Origin: Gorsachius magnificus
Taxonomy: Eukaryota > Chordata > Aves > Pelecaniformes > Ardeidae
Reading direction: 5' to 3'
NCBI GenBank assembly: GCA_034008185.1
Contig: CM067091.1
Location: 7,233,799-7,297,798 of the forward strand
Length of the DNA: 64,000 nt
Part shown: piece after piece, positions 12,345 to 25,302 of the stretch
Layout: the number at the start of each line of letters is the position of its first letter
Position numbering within the stretch: the first letter of the stretch is position 1
Position numbers and translations under genes: made by a program
Notes under the pieces: model-generated
What the model saw: only the letters and a program-made list of their open reading frames with translations
The model's database searches: none
Told to the model about the DNA's origin: nothing

Positions 12345-15030
12345 CCAAACTCCCATCATTTGATAAAACCATTAACATCAATCTACTTCTCACAGCTAGA
12401 GCTGCCTCCCCCTTCTTTAAATCAAGCCTGAGGTACCATGGTTTCCTGTCACCTATGCTCTTCCCATCAAATCATCATTTTATAGCCCGTGCTGAAGTTT
12501 GGCTTAGGAGACAAGAGGCAAAAAGCAGCATCCCAGCTGCTGAGAGTGAGAGCTAAGTAGTGGCAAGAAGGGCAGCCAAATCTCAGAATATTATTTAGGA
12601 GAGAGTAATAAATAACAAAGCCAATGTTCATTGCAGGTTTTAATGGGTTTTTATCACCAGAGAGTATGCATCCTGAAGAACGAGGGGCAGAGGGAGCCAG
12701 GTAACAAGTTCCAAATCCAGAGACTTGTGACACCCACTGTCTTCTGAAAAATGGGGCAGGGGAGTACCAAAGACAGCCATGGAAGAGACGGATGATACAG
12801 ATGGTTCTTTACTGCCCCAAACTCTTGAAGAGTAATAATAATTAAAAAAAAAAAAAAAGCCAAATCAACCAAACAGCAAAGGGAAGCTAAATCTGGAAGG
12901 AATAAGTCAACAGCATGTAGAAAAAGAGAGCGGTGAGAAGAGGAGCCATGGTTAAGGTCCATCCCACGTCCCTCAGTTTGGCAGTGGAGGGCACCAGGAG
13001 CAGATATGGTGAATTGGAAGGGCTGGGAGGGGAGCAGGGCTCCAACCGACTGAGCTGCCTAACAGGGAGGACACGAGAGCAAACAGCCCTGGGCCCTTGC
13101 CTGGCCCCGAGGGTTGGTTCTTCCCTTCACCTGTCCGTGCCTCTGTTCCCAACCCGATGTTGATGTCTCGCCTGTATCTCGGGATATCTTCAGTATGCCT
13201 GGCACGGTGGTTTCTGACCCTTGGGCAACCGTGCTTACCAGTGTGGCAACCTCCATAACAGAGCGCCCACCCAGCACCCATCTAACTGCCCTCATAACTC
13301 CAATTCCTATGATTTCCTTCTTGGAGAAAGACAAAGTTGGATGTTTTAAGGCATAGGCAGTATTGTCTGATAACCCAAGCATTGTTCAGTGGTTTGATAC
13401 AACCCTGGCAGTGGTAATAATCACCTTGGAAGGAAAGAAAACAATTTGCAAGTGCCGCCAGCTTCAACTCGCGAGTCTGAACACTATCCAAGAGGGCAAG
13501 CTCTACACAGATCTGACAAGCCAGTCAATTGAGGAAACCATTTATGGAAAGAGATCTTAAGCTCTTAATTTGGTGCCATTGGCTAACAAACCCCATTGGC
13601 AATTCTCCTCTGCATGGGATTAACATTTGTTCTGCAACTTTCCCACCCACTCAGTTTTACTCTGGGCTTGAGTCAGTGGCGGGGAGCAAATAACATCAGG
13701 ATGTTTGACAGAGCTCCTAAAGCTGCACTTTCTTTTCTATAACTCAGCCAGACGCTTGCAATCCCCAAGACAGAAGTAATGCCTTGGCTGAACAATGTCA
13801 AGCTAAACTGCTGTTCACCAAAAAGCCTCAGAAAACTCAGAGCCACAAAGGAGGGCTGCAATGAGAGCAAAAGAGGCTGTGGGCTTGCCCAGGAAGGCTG
13901 CACCCACCCACCAGCTCCCAGTCACTCCAGGGGGATTTTAAGGAGATAGAGGAATGAGAAAACAGTGCAGAGACCATTAAAACTCAAAAAGTTAAACTCC
14001 AAAAATCCAGATGTGTGGGCTCTCTGGATTTAGAGGTACAATCTGCATGCACTTGCTTCCTTGCCTCTAAGGGCTCAAGCTCCAACACCAGTAAGAACTC
14101 GCACACTGGAACAGCCCAGTCAGGTAGCTCACTTGCCTTCCAGATTTTAAAGTGTTATTTACCAGAAAGTTAAAACAAACAAACAAACATGCTTTTATCA
14201 GGAAAAAGGTGTTTTTAAGTGCTCTTATCAGAAAGTACACAGAAATCAAGACTCCAGCCACTTGCATTATCAAGCCCTACAAAACAAGTTTAAGAAAAAG
14301 CAGCTGAAGAAGCAGCCTGCACTAAGCAAGCACCTACCCCGGGCAGCAGAAGGCATCTGAGCAGGGGTGGCCAAGCAAGGCTAGGGAGGCTTCAAAGCTC
14401 TCAATGAGAAAGCCCCATCTTCCTCCTCTCTGTGCTTTCAGGAGGCTCTGCCTCTTAGCAGAGTGGATCACAGGGGGCTGGAAGCAGGTGAATCCTCTTA
14501 CAGGTAAACGAGAGGTTTCAGCTGGCAAGCTTCGCTTCATAAGAGGTTAGAAATTATTTTTATAGTTGAATAGTTTTTGCTGTTGCATGGAGACATTTTA
14601 CCTTCTGGACTCTAAAGGAAAGGCTGCTGAGATGCAGCTGAAAGCCCACCAAATCCAGGGTACTCCAAAAGCACTGTCTGCAAAATCCAAGCTTAAACTG
14701 AGCCCAAAACTTTCTCTAAGAAATCACGGTACCAGCTAAGCTATAGCTTTGTGGGGGCTTCTCATCTTCTACACTGTCAGAAAAATATTGTAGGAAAAAG
14801 GACAAGAGGGAAATGCTTTCTGGGGAATACATACACACCCTGGTCAACAAAAGGTGGGATGTATGTAATTACATGTTACACTTACATGTGCCTTCTAGAC
14901 ATATTATAAAGAAACATTAATACATTTTTTGTCATATAGATGGGAAAAGTAAGGTGCAGGGCTTAGGGAAGCTGCTTTCAGAGGCACAGCGGGTTAGCGA
15001 AGTTGCGGTACCCAACTGGGATCTCTGCTG
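12345..15030. other. Unique non-coding sequence with simple repeats
   Basis: No gene recognised. A run of 15 A lies at 12844-12858 and an (AAAC)n tract at 14172-14189. The 12.9-13.4 kb part is richer in G+C and open in several frames on both strands. One minus-strand segment there, 13239-13319, has good splice-like borders and is reported under findings. Confidence 0.45.
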
Positions 15031-15034
15031 CTAG

Positions 15035-15325
15035 TAGAATCATAAAAGGTTTTGGGTTGGAAAGGACCTTTAGAGGCCATCCAGTCCAACCCCCCTGCAG
15101 GGAGCAGGGACATCTTTAACCAGATCAGGTTGCTCAGAGCCCCATCCAACCTGGCCTTGAATGTTTCCAGGGATGGGGCCTCCACTGGGCAACCCCTTTC
15201 AGTGTTTCACCACCCTCATTGTAAAGAATTTCTTCCTTATATCCAGTCTAAACCTACCATGGTTTAGTTTAAAGCCATTACCCCTTGTCCTGTCACAGCT
15301 GGCCCTACTAAAAAGATGCCTCTTC
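15035..15325 (-). mobile_element. CR1 LINE, 5'-truncated 3' fragment
   Basis: CR1 is a non-LTR retrotransposon whose copies are usually truncated at the 5' end and finish in short 8-bp repeats rather than poly(A). The plus strand here reads as the reverse complement of a CR1 3' end: AGAATCATAAAAGG, then GGTTTTGGGTTGGAAAGGACC, then the CTGCAGGGAGCAGGGACA, CCATCCAACCTGG and AAGAATTTCTTCCTTATATC blocks. On the minus strand this corresponds to the C-terminal tail of ORF2 plus the short 3' untranslated region. Compared with the copy at 23.9 kb it lacks about 11 bases around 15184 and has a frameshift, so it is dead. The match fades after about 15325. Confidence 0.93.
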
Positions 15326-15329
15326 CCGA

Positions 15330-18300
15330 AGTAGCATAGAAGAACTTTGCAGAGCACAGCTTCAGAGCTCTTAAAATTGCCAACATACATGAATAATAAT
15401 AGCTTACCATTAAAAGAGAGGTCTGTATTATTCTTTTGATAGTGTTGCAGTGTTCTTGAAAAATGGGTGTTATTTATTTGATCGTCCCCTAAAGATTCTT
15501 TTGTCACAGGCTATTGTGTAAATTTGTGTTCAGACAATTTTTAAAATGTTGAATTATTCACTTGATTGGCCTTAATGTCTTCTCCTGAAACACCTCAATA
15601 TGGTGCGATTATTATCAATATACGGAGGGCCAATAAAAATGTGGAAAAAATAACTGCAGCTGGATTTTCAGAAGGGAAGAGATAATTTTCTAACTACTAA
15701 AACATTAGTAGTTAAGAAAGTTAAGATAAGGGTAATAAAGTCTTGTGCTTCAGGGCTTTGCAAAAGGGGTTAGGAAGTAATTATTTTAAATTCTTTCTTC
15801 AGTATTATGTAATTTAACTCTCGTTAATAAAGGACCCAATTTTCAAAGGCAATGAAAGATGTAGCTAGGAACCAGATGAGATTTTTAAAAAGAGAAGTTA
15901 GTCCTCAACTTGCCTCAATGCTTTCCAAAAAAAAAAAACCCCAGACACTTATTTCCATCTTCGAACTCCTATGATAAAATATTTTTTCTTTCCAAAATGT
16001 CAATTTGTTGAAACTGAAGCATTTCACTGTAATGTAGAAGCATCCACTCGTATTTCTGAGGTCCCAGGTACCTCAGTTTGAGGCGCTGAGTTGGATTCAT
16101 CTATAATTTATAAGTCCCCCGATGAGTACGAGCGATTGCAGTTGTTCACTCCCTTTGAATACAGGATTCAGAAGCACAGGAGAGGACCATCTGCAACGCA
16201 GGAAAATGTCATTACTGAGCTGACACTGAGGTTCTACTCTGTAGATTGACTGTGCTGAAAACAGTGTTTAGGGGAAACTCATACGGACTCCACAGGAATT
16301 GTCCTTTACTGGGCTCCACTGCTAGTTTGCCTGTTCTGGTTTCTACACGCGGCCCAGGATGCGGCTGGGGAACAACTGGCTGCACAATCCTGAGATTTCA
16401 GTTCCTCTTTTCAAAGACATTTTCTTCCAGTCTCACCATGCTCCACTACCAGTGCAAAGGGCCATGATTTCTACATCTTAATGCAGTTCATTCTCTTTGA
16501 AGGCAATAGAGTTTCTTGTATTTTGGTGTACCAATGTTTTTTTTTTCCCCCTCTCAGTTTTGTATCCTGCTTTTTACATCTAGCAACAGCCACATACTGG
16601 ATAGAGAACATTTTTATCTGAAATGTTTCTCATCTCTAATATGGCCCTGCCTAGATGGTGTTTCTGTATCTTTATTAGCAATTCAAAGTCTCAGCCTGGT
16701 ATGAAATTAACTCCATTCACACCATCTCCCAAACCTTTACCTGTCTTGCTATCTTGCTATCAGTCTAATCATTTTGACCATACCATTTTTAACAGCACCA
16801 GATATTCTAAGCTCTTTGTGGTAAATTAGATCCATGCAGTACAGCTGGCAGTAAGGTCCTTCCCTGGCTTCTTGCTCTCATGGGATGTAAGGGCTCATCT
16901 TTACAACACTTCCAGACCACCTTCTGCTTCTCAAAAAAGTTGCAACAAATGTCAACCCAGAAACTTTGCTCCCTTTCATGCAGTACAGGAGCTATGGCAC
17001 CTCCCTCTGCGCCCTCGCAGTGAGCAGCGCACTGCGATAACCCTCACTTAATAAAGCGTTGAGGAGTCACGTAGGTATTTCTGATGGAAGAAACCTGTAT
17101 CATGAATAATTGAGAAACATCACAGAAGCTTTTTATAAAATGAATGGAAGCATTCAGATTGCCCCAGTAACGAACACGCCAAGTGTTCAAACACAGACAG
17201 CTACTGAAGTGAAATAATCACCCACTGTAATTAAGAGCAGGCACTGGAGAGTATGCGATCAAGTTGTCAGACACGATGCAATGTCTACTTTCCCCAAGTT
17301 CCCCTCCTGTCCTCCCCACTCTGTTTTCCACAACACTGCACAGTGTTAAGAGAATAGCTTCAATTAAAACAACTTTCCTGCATTTTCAGGCAAAAGCTGA
17401 ACCAAGACCACTCGTCTTCGCAAAGTTGACCAGGCTTCCCTCTCACACGTGTGCTGGGAACGTGTGCTCTTGTGCAGTGAGAAGTGGAATCGGATAGAGA
17501 AGAATCCTGTGACATTTCTGCCTCTGCATTAGGTGTTAACCTCCACGCCCTGATGCATATTTTGCCCTCACTGCCCAGCCTCAGTGAGCTCTTACAGGTT
17601 TCATTTGATTGCCCTGGACTAGTAAGTCTTCATCCAGGGAGTATCTTTGCACCACCTCTTGTTTATCCTTCAGGTTCCGTAGAGCAACCGTGTGTGTACG
17701 TTTGGGTCATCTTTTTATCCCAGTGAGAATGTCATGAGCTTAGAGGTTGGGAATGAAGTTTCCTGATTCTGCTTCACTTCCTATCCTCAAAGCCCTTCCA
17801 TGCAAACACCCACCTAATTTGCAGTGATTCACCTTTTTGTGTGCTGATTGATTTCAGTTTTTTGGAGAAAAGGGGAACTAAAAGCATGTGAGGGGGGGTG
17901 ACCTTCCAAAACTTGGCATAAATTCCTGACTGTTGAATCAATAGGCTTTTAGCCATCAGCTTTCAGGACACCAAGTTGTCTCCCAGGAGTGACACTTTGG
18001 AAAGCTCTCAGTAATTCAACAGAAAATCTAACTCTGGCATCAACGGGAGTCAAACTAACCCATATTGCACACCACTGAAAACAAACTCCAGGCTGGAGCC
18101 AAACACAAACCTGATGTCTAAGGAGGAGCAATTTTCTGCAAATACTTTAAAGCCATCTAGGTCAGTCCTACTGGCACGTGAGGAAAAAGCGATTCACCTG
18201 GAGAAGGTGTTCCAGTCAAATAAATCATTAAGTGAAAGAGCAGAATAATTCTTCCCACATCTACCTCACGGGGAGGATTACGGCTGATTCTTCCTTTCTT

Positions 18301-20570
18301 TGCCTGTTTTGTGTCAAATTGCAGAATATGGCTAAGGGGGATTTTGTTCACTTTCTTTACCAGCTGTGCTGAGTTCAAAACTGCTGCAGTTGAAAAGCCC
18401 ACCCAGAAACTACAAAATCAGCGTTATGTCCTTAAAAATAAAATTTTCAAGTTTCCATTTTTTTAACCTCTCAGTAGCTAGGATATCAAACCTCCTCCAT
18501 TTACAGGACTAAAGGCCAAATGTCACCCAGCAGCACTGAAGACCTAGTTCAGGGATCTAATATTCCAGCTGTCAGTGTTGTGCTTAAAGATGTCATTGCC
18601 ATGCTAAAGACTCTGGAATCAGAACTTAATTAGCTGTTTTGTTTGCGATGAATGAAGAAGAACAGATGATGGATTGTTTGGGTGTTGTTTTTTTTCTCTC
18701 AAAGTTACCAAGGGAAAAAAAAACCAAACCCAGACAGAAAGATCTATTTATGACTATAAATTAAGTAGAGTTAACTCTGGAGACACATGGGAGAAGAGCA
18801 GAAAATAGCACCATGATGCTATTTTTACAATCATGGTTTCATTGAAATAAAGATGTTTGGAAAATACACAAGAAATTACCAAATATCCAGACTAACTAGG
18901 ATGGACCTGAAATATTTGACTCACTACGGGGGGTTTCTGCTAAGACCCCAGCTTTGAAAATGTTTTAAAGAATAAGGTCTGGAGGCTTCAAACACAGCAC
19001 CTTTATGCACAGAGCCATGCCTGCACTTTCAGACAGATGGGGATATCCTACTGAAGGAGTCCGTGGGGAGCCTTTCTCTTAACCACAGCCCTTCCCTAGA
19101 ATGTGGCTTGTGGCACTTTTCGTCCTTACATGGGAAAGCAGTAGTTCAGCAGCTGGCCTATACACAGAGCTGTAACATCTTCCTGGAGAAATGAAAACCC
19201 CATCTTCATCAGGCATTTTCTGCTGTTTCAAAGAACTGTGTAAAAATGTGTGTGAAATAATAACGAAGAGCAGTCTCTAAAATGCCATATGGATTTAGCC
19301 TTGCAGACGCTCAGGCATGTGAGTAACTTTCTCCCTGGGAGACAAGATAAATACAGAAATTGCTCATGAGCCTAAATATTTGCAACTTTGGATCTTCTTT
19401 TCTTGCCAACGGCAGTGGCATCCCCGGCTCTTATACTTGCCTGCGCTTGTCTGCTTTTGCTGTCGCCCTGAGGGCTGCACAGCCCACTGCCTACGTGAGA
19501 CAAGGTTGTCACAGGTACCTGACATGCTTCAGCACAGAGCTGAGTTGAGTAACCCAATGGGTCATTCTTTTTAGCTTGATGTCTCCTGAATAAGAAGATT
19601 ATTTCATCTCTCCCCTGCTGCCTCCAGGAAGGGACTGAAACATGAGGACTGTAAGAGGGGCAGCAGCTTCCCAACTCTAAGCATTCTGGCTCCAGCATGG
19701 GGACTGTTCAGTATTAGTATTTCTCCTCCCTGCTTGGCTCTTGCACTGAAATATAATTTAACTCATTGCGTTGCAACATCTGCCTTTGTCTGCCATCAGC
19801 ACCAACATCCTTAATTCAGAGGGAGTGAGTTGGGAAGGCATCACAGGAAGCAGGCTCGATGGAGACCCATGGGCTTGGCCCTTGCAGGACGGGCACAGAG
19901 CTTTCTCAGGCTGTTGTGGGGCTCGGAAAAGCGGGTCAGCTGAGCTCCTGACAAAATCCCATCCCTACAGGCATGACAATTCTGTTCTCTGGCAGGCAGG
20001 ATTTATTGCCCTCATCTGCTGAGCCACTGCGCTTTGGGCTGGCTGAGCAGGGAAGAGAAGAGAGCAGGCACCCAACAACCTCATTGAGAAAAGCAGGGAA
20101 AAAAGGCAAGTCATGCAGATCCTTAGCTAGAAGTTGTCTGTACCCGTAGGTCTTCCACCAAAGCACAAGCTGAGCCAGAAAACACAGGAAGCCCTGCCAC
20201 ATCTGAGGAACTGGAGACACACTGGTCACACAGTGGAGAGACACCAAACTGACAGCCAAACATACTCTGCATCGACAAAACTCAAGCAGATTATCGGCTT
20301 TAACAATTCTACTTCCTCACCTGAGACCCCAGTGAGAGTGTAATAATGAGATTTCTTCAGTTCACAAAAATGTCATGATGCCTAGCGAGAAAGGAAAATG
20401 CCTCATACCGGAGAAGAAGAGCCAGGAAATCCAGTGGAATCATGCTGCTAAACAGGCAGCTCAGTCAGTCATCCCAAATACCGTGCTGAAGAAGCACCCA
20501 CAGCTAGAAAGACTGGGTTTGAAAGGGACTCTCCACTTTCTTTTTCCCCTGCATAATGGAATCAAGATGT
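15330..20570. other. Unique non-coding sequence
   Basis: About 5.2 kb with no recognisable gene or dispersed repeat. There is an A-run at 15927-15938 and a short CTTGCTAT duplication near 16744-16760. Open frames are at most about 110 codons, lack convincing splice borders and resemble nothing I know. Confidence 0.5.
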
Positions 20571-20578
20571 TTTTATTA

Positions 20579-20610
20579 CAATTATAATTATAATTATTAT
20601 TATTATTATT
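20579..20610. repeat. (ATT)n / (AATTAT)n microsatellite
   Basis: The tract begins as AATTATAATTATAATT and becomes a pure ATT repeat ending near 20610. It is a simple sequence repeat with no coding content and is likely length-variable. Confidence 0.9.
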
Positions 20611-23600
20611 CAGACAGGATGCAAATGGTAATAAAGCTCCTCCACTGTTGCCTGCAAAAATAATATATATGTATTTAACTGCCAGAACAAGCTGTTCTTG
20701 AATATAAACTGATGCTTGGTGAGACTTTTCAGCTTATCCCAAGGGAAAATATGTCTAAACTAAATGCATTTCTCCCATTTGGCATCATTACACCTTAATA
20801 GTATTTTGCATTTATATCCATTCAAGATGGCACCTAGGTTATCAGATCTCGTTTTGACCTTGAAGAGGCAGAATGTGTCAATCCTGGCTCAGTAGGGTGC
20901 TTTCAGACGTCTGTCTGCTGCTTATTACAAATACAGTATGTATCACATTATGGCCCCTGGCATGAATAATGTGGAGCTACCAAAAATACAGTCACCATGG
21001 TAACAGCTTCACGATGATCACAAGGCTGGGTGGAAAAGACTGGCCTGGGAAGAGGTCAGCTCTATGTAGATGGTGTTTTGGAGGGGAATGGAGCATGAAA
21101 TATTGGCCAACTATCACACAAAACGCAATGTCACTGGAAGGTGATGACTGAACCCCATGACTAAGGGCAGCCCTTCCCTATGGTTCGTGATGCAGAGCAA
21201 GAACTTGTGGCTACGCAGCACTGCTCTGGTGCAAGCCAGTGCTTTGAGACACTCTAGTGCCAACCCCTCAAGAAATACCTCTGGTTTCCTCTGTGGCACC
21301 CCTGCTCTTGGGGACTTTGGTATTGGCAGGGCTTATCATCGGCACCAAGGGACTCCAGCTGTGTCTCCTGACGTCTCAGCATTTACAAAAGCAAAACCCA
21401 AGTTCAACACCCAGTTGGAGTCTCCCACATTTTTGTGAGAAACTCTCTCAACCTAGTTTAAATGATGGAGCATTGCACCATTGGCCCATCTTTAGGCTTC
21501 TTCCAAGGACCAGCATCTTCCAGGCATCCAGCTGGGATTGCCTGAAGTGCCCCCCAGTCCACTGTGGGATTCCTTCTGCAGTTTACTAAATCTTTGTGAT
21601 TTCACCACAGAGGTTTTCTTTAAGGATATTTATTCTATATTCTACATTCTATTTCACAGAATTCTTAGGAAAAGCAATTTTTCAGCCTGAAGGTTGTTCA
21701 TGAACAGCTCACCTCGATGGTATGCTATTTGTGACATGCCTTTGCCTGCCTGAATCACTGGGCATTGTTTCTGGTCTTCAGCCGTGTAGCTGAAACAGTT
21801 ACGCTCCTCCTGACAGGAATGAAAATAAACAGCCAAATCATTTGTGATAGAATTCTGAAACCACTTGAATTTGCACTTGAGTTTCTGAATTCCCCGTGCC
21901 TTTTTGTATTCCCTTGATAATTTCCCCTCATCAACTGTAGAAAATCACATGTCACACTTAAGACATTCCTGGATGAGTTTGAAGAGTATTTGCTAGTTAT
22001 CTGTTTCCTTTAGGGTTAAAGCCCCACACTGCCTCTGCTCCCATCAATCCATAATCACTCCAGTCCAGAACAGCAACAGGAATTGAGCAATAAACACTGC
22101 TTCAGAGCGTAGTTTATCTAAAGATGAGACTCCATCAATTTACGTTAGGAGACATGGGACTAGCCACAAGAGCTCTGTGTCTTTAAAGGGTACAGCCTTT
22201 TTTTCCTTAAACAAGCTGTCTGAAGGCAGTTTCTCCAGCTTTTCCAAGGTTCTCAGCTACAACCTGTTTCCTTTTATGTACAAGGCTCATCAAGAAAGGG
22301 TATTCCCATCTGCAATCCATCAGAGGATTAGAAAGCTCCTGGAGTGCTTCCTGTTGAACTGTGCCCTCCCAAGGCCCACTGCCATGAAGGACAGGGCTCT
22401 GCTCAGCTAAATGAAGTGCTTGTTTCCCACATAGAATCAATCCCCTTTTCTGGAAGGAAACCTGTAATCACACTATAATTATCTGGGTTTCTGTTTTATT
22501 TCTGGTTTATTTTAGGGGAAGTTGGGCTGGACAGGGTGAAAGCCATGGAAGCCCAGGATAACGAGAAGCATAGGCTGGGATTTTCAAAAGAGCCTAAGGT
22601 TACATCTCTGCCACAGTCACAGAGCAGTAGCTGTGCAGTACAGAAATATCTGACCTAGTCAGAAATGCTTCATGCCTGTCGGAAAGTTAAATTAGTCCAG
22701 GCTGACTTCTATGCTTGTGAAAATAAACTATTACCAGTAATGAATTTAAGATGCCCTCATGCATTTGGCTGTGTAGAGTGGGTAGAACATTTCTATTTCT
22801 CTGAATTCAGGTCTAGCATGTCCTTAAGAGAGCTATGCACCCAGAGACTATTCTAAAGCCTCTGGTTAATCCATTCTAGCTTCCAAATATTTTCGCTACC
22901 TTTGAAATTCCCAATCTGCAACTAACCATAGCTAAGGAGCTAGAAGAACAGCTTTGGGGTTAAAACACCTGGCTTGCTGGCTTGTGTGCCTTCTACCCAG
23001 TTTTTACCTCTGCGTCTTGCTTCTCATTTGACAAGATAGCTTAAACTCCATTTTTGCAGGTTTATTGCAGTGATTAATTCTCATGGAGGTAGAGCGTCTC
23101 TAGGATTATCTACCTGGGCACTGTATAAACACATATTCTAAACCCAAGCACTGTGGGATCACTACAGAAACTAAATAGAGTGAGATGTAAGGGAAAAGGT
23201 TTTTTTAGAATTGTACTTCTAGCACCTCCAAAGTGAAGAAACGCCGGTTGGCAGTGGGTGTGACGAGGTGGGGCGTGCATGCATCCACAGAGGAAGCTAT
23301 ACCGGCACTTCAAATGTGCTGCTTGCGCACAGGCAGCAGGCGAGAGAGCTGCTCTGCTGAGAATTTTTTTTTTGTTCTCATACAAAGGCTTTTATGTGTC
23401 CATTTCCACTATGCCACGATTCTAGGTAGTATTTAGTGGAGCTGACTTGAACAACCTTCCTTGGAATTTAGCCAGCTTGCTCATGTTCCCGTTGTTCCCC
23501 AGAAAAGCTTCCCTTCGCACCCCCCCGCTCATGTCTCTCGGTGGGTGTCCTGTCCCTGCGTAAGTGCAAAGCCTGCTTGCAGATTCAGCATCAACTCTAA

Positions 23601-23845
23601 AGTAATCTGGAACTGCACGTCTTCGGCACATCTGTTAAAAAATGAAGTTCAACACTCAGGGAACCTCTTTACTGACAAAGAAGGTAACAAACACGAGATG
23701 ATATATAAGCACATAATATTGAAAATATTTAGGATGAGTTCAGGCTTTTCCTGTTATCAGTGAAATTGAAACTGGACTAAAAAGGAAACTCCTGTTGTGG
23801 TTTGTAATGTTGTTTTCAAGTGAAAGAGCGTCTACTACCTAAACA
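20611..23845. other. Unique non-coding sequence apart from the X-box
   Basis: No gene, RNA or dispersed repeat recognised. CpG-containing spots occur around 23230-23330 and 23510-23560, but no island-sized block. Open frames are short. Confidence 0.5.
20991..21004 (+). promoter_or_regulatory. Perfect RFX-type X-box
   Basis: GTCACCATGGTAAC fits the X-box pattern (GTNRCC, two bases, RGYAAC) with no mismatch. X-boxes bind RFX transcription factors, which control ciliary genes and, in other contexts, MHC class II genes. The site is near-palindromic. It is not beside a recognised promoter, so an enhancer role is inference; a 14-bp match can also arise by chance in a genome. Confidence 0.4.
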
Positions 23846-23847
23846 TA

Positions 23848-24285
23848 TCATAGAATCATAGAATGGTTTGGGTTGGAAGGGACCTTTAGAGGCCATCTAG
23901 CCTAACCCCCCTGCAGGGAGCAGGGACACCTTTAACCAGATCAGGTTGCTCACAGCCCCATCCAACCTGGTCTTGAATGTTTCCAGGGATGGGGCCTCTA
24001 CCACCTCTCTGGGCAGCCTGTTCCAGTGTTTCACCACCCTCAGTGTAAAGAATTTCTTCCTTATATCCAGTCTAAACCTACTCTGGTTTAGTTTAAAACC
24101 ATCACCCCTTGTCCTGTCACAACCAGCCCTGCTGAAAAGATTTTCCCCACCTTTCCTATAGGCCCCCTTTAAGCACTGAAAGGCCACAATCAGGTCTCCC
24201 TGCAGCCTTCTCTTCTCCAGGCTGAACATCTCCAACTCTCTCAGCCTGGCCTCATAGGAGAGGGGCTCCAGCCCTCGGATCATTT
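23848..24285 (-). mobile_element. CR1 LINE, 5'-truncated 3' fragment
   Basis: The element starts on the plus strand with the typical inverted avian CR1 terminus TCATAGAATCATAGAATGG and reads through the whole 3' tail for about 440 bp. It includes the GGACCTTTAGAGGCCATC, CTGCAGGGAGCAGGGACA and CAGGTCTCCCTGCAGCC blocks and stops near 24285 in the region encoding the C-terminal part of ORF2. It is better preserved than the copy at 15.0 kb and shares its 3' end, so both belong to the same CR1 subgroup. It lacks the reverse-transcriptase and endonuclease regions and cannot move on its own. Confidence 0.97.
23897..24283 (-). pseudogene. CR1 ORF2 C-terminal remnant
   Basis: A minus-strand frame of 128 codons stays open through this CR1 copy and encodes the conserved C-terminal region after the reverse transcriptase, with motifs such as [17 protein letters not shown] near residues 16-32, [12 protein letters not shown] near 69-80 and [19 protein letters not shown] near 86-104. 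The catalytic domain is absent because the element is truncated at the 5' end, so this is a remnant of the mobile element and not a host gene. Confidence 0.88.
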
Positions 24286-25269
24286 TAGTACAGTACTTGG
24301 AACAGACACCTTTTTATTGAACAGATGAATCCCCTTGCTGGTACTCAGTTCCTGTTACCGTGTCCTGGCCACCAGCTCTTCCCCACTTTGAAAGCCTGTG
24401 CTTATTGTCTCAGCAGTTCCACCCACCCAGACAAGAACCCTACATGTCAGTAAAGGATATCCTAATATGAGCTGTCACGCAGCGTTTGTGCGCGCTTAGT
24501 CAAGCAAAGTAATGTTGCCTCTTTGCACCACGCTCAGGTAAGTCTATTTTCCTTGAAACAACTCTACCATTTCTCTCATATGGCTGTGAGTTATGAGCCC
24601 ATGGAAGTCCAGATACATCACTCCAAGCATTAGTCCCGGCATGGCTGAGTAGGACAGTTCATCACTGGAAGTTCAACATTCTGGAGCAAACATCCCTCGG
24701 CTTTTAGTGGTTGTCATTCTTTCATTACTCACTGCAAATGGGAGAACAACAAATGAAAGGCTCTCTTCCTTTTCTTGCAGCGTTTCAGTAGACAGGCATA
24801 GATAGCCAAGGCATCACAGGATACATTGCTTAACTTAGAGGTCTCTGTGCTGTAGCTCCTTATAATTTATTCATGATTCATTACTCTTTCTGGGTTGAAA
24901 ATTGAGAGAAGGCCATTAAGTAACTGGAATGCATATTTATTCAAGACTAAACAGATGTTGTGGAAACGAGGCTGAAGATAACAAGCCAGCAAGAGACGCC
25001 AGATTTTTAAAGGCAAAACAGCACATAGCACAGAGACTTCAGCGCCAACTGAGTTGCTCCTGAGCATGTCAAAAGAGTCTCCCAGCCTCCTCTCACCAGT
25101 GTAGCAAAGGCGACTGGGTCATACGGATTTCCAGCATCACCCCCCCTGCATTAGGAGCCAAACCCACTGCAACGGGCCCTGCATCACACACCTGCTGGTG
25201 TGCACCACACGAGGCAGCTGGAGGGCTGATCCTGATCACCGCCGTGAACGTGTGCCACTCAGCAGAAGC

Positions 25270-25302
25270 TGAGCTAATTTATGTCCAGCTGAGGATCCAG
25301 CT
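25270..25302 (+). repeat. Remnant of old palindromic amniote repeat
   Basis: GAGCTAATTTATGTCCAGCT followed by GAGGATCCAGCTC resembles the recurring sauropsid motif CTGATTTACACCAGCTGAGGATCTGGCCC with a handful of changes. It is one of several short matches to the same motif in this window. I cannot name the family. Confidence 0.4.

Noticed and set aside
12844..12858. Second poly(A) run as a retrocopy tail
   Set aside because: Upstream sequence resembles no gene and the run sits beside AATAATAATT simple sequence.
23796..23815. TGTTGTGGTTTGTAATG resembling the start of an avian retroviral LTR
   Set aside because: The resemblance ends after about 11 bases and there is no second LTR, primer-binding site or polypurine tract.
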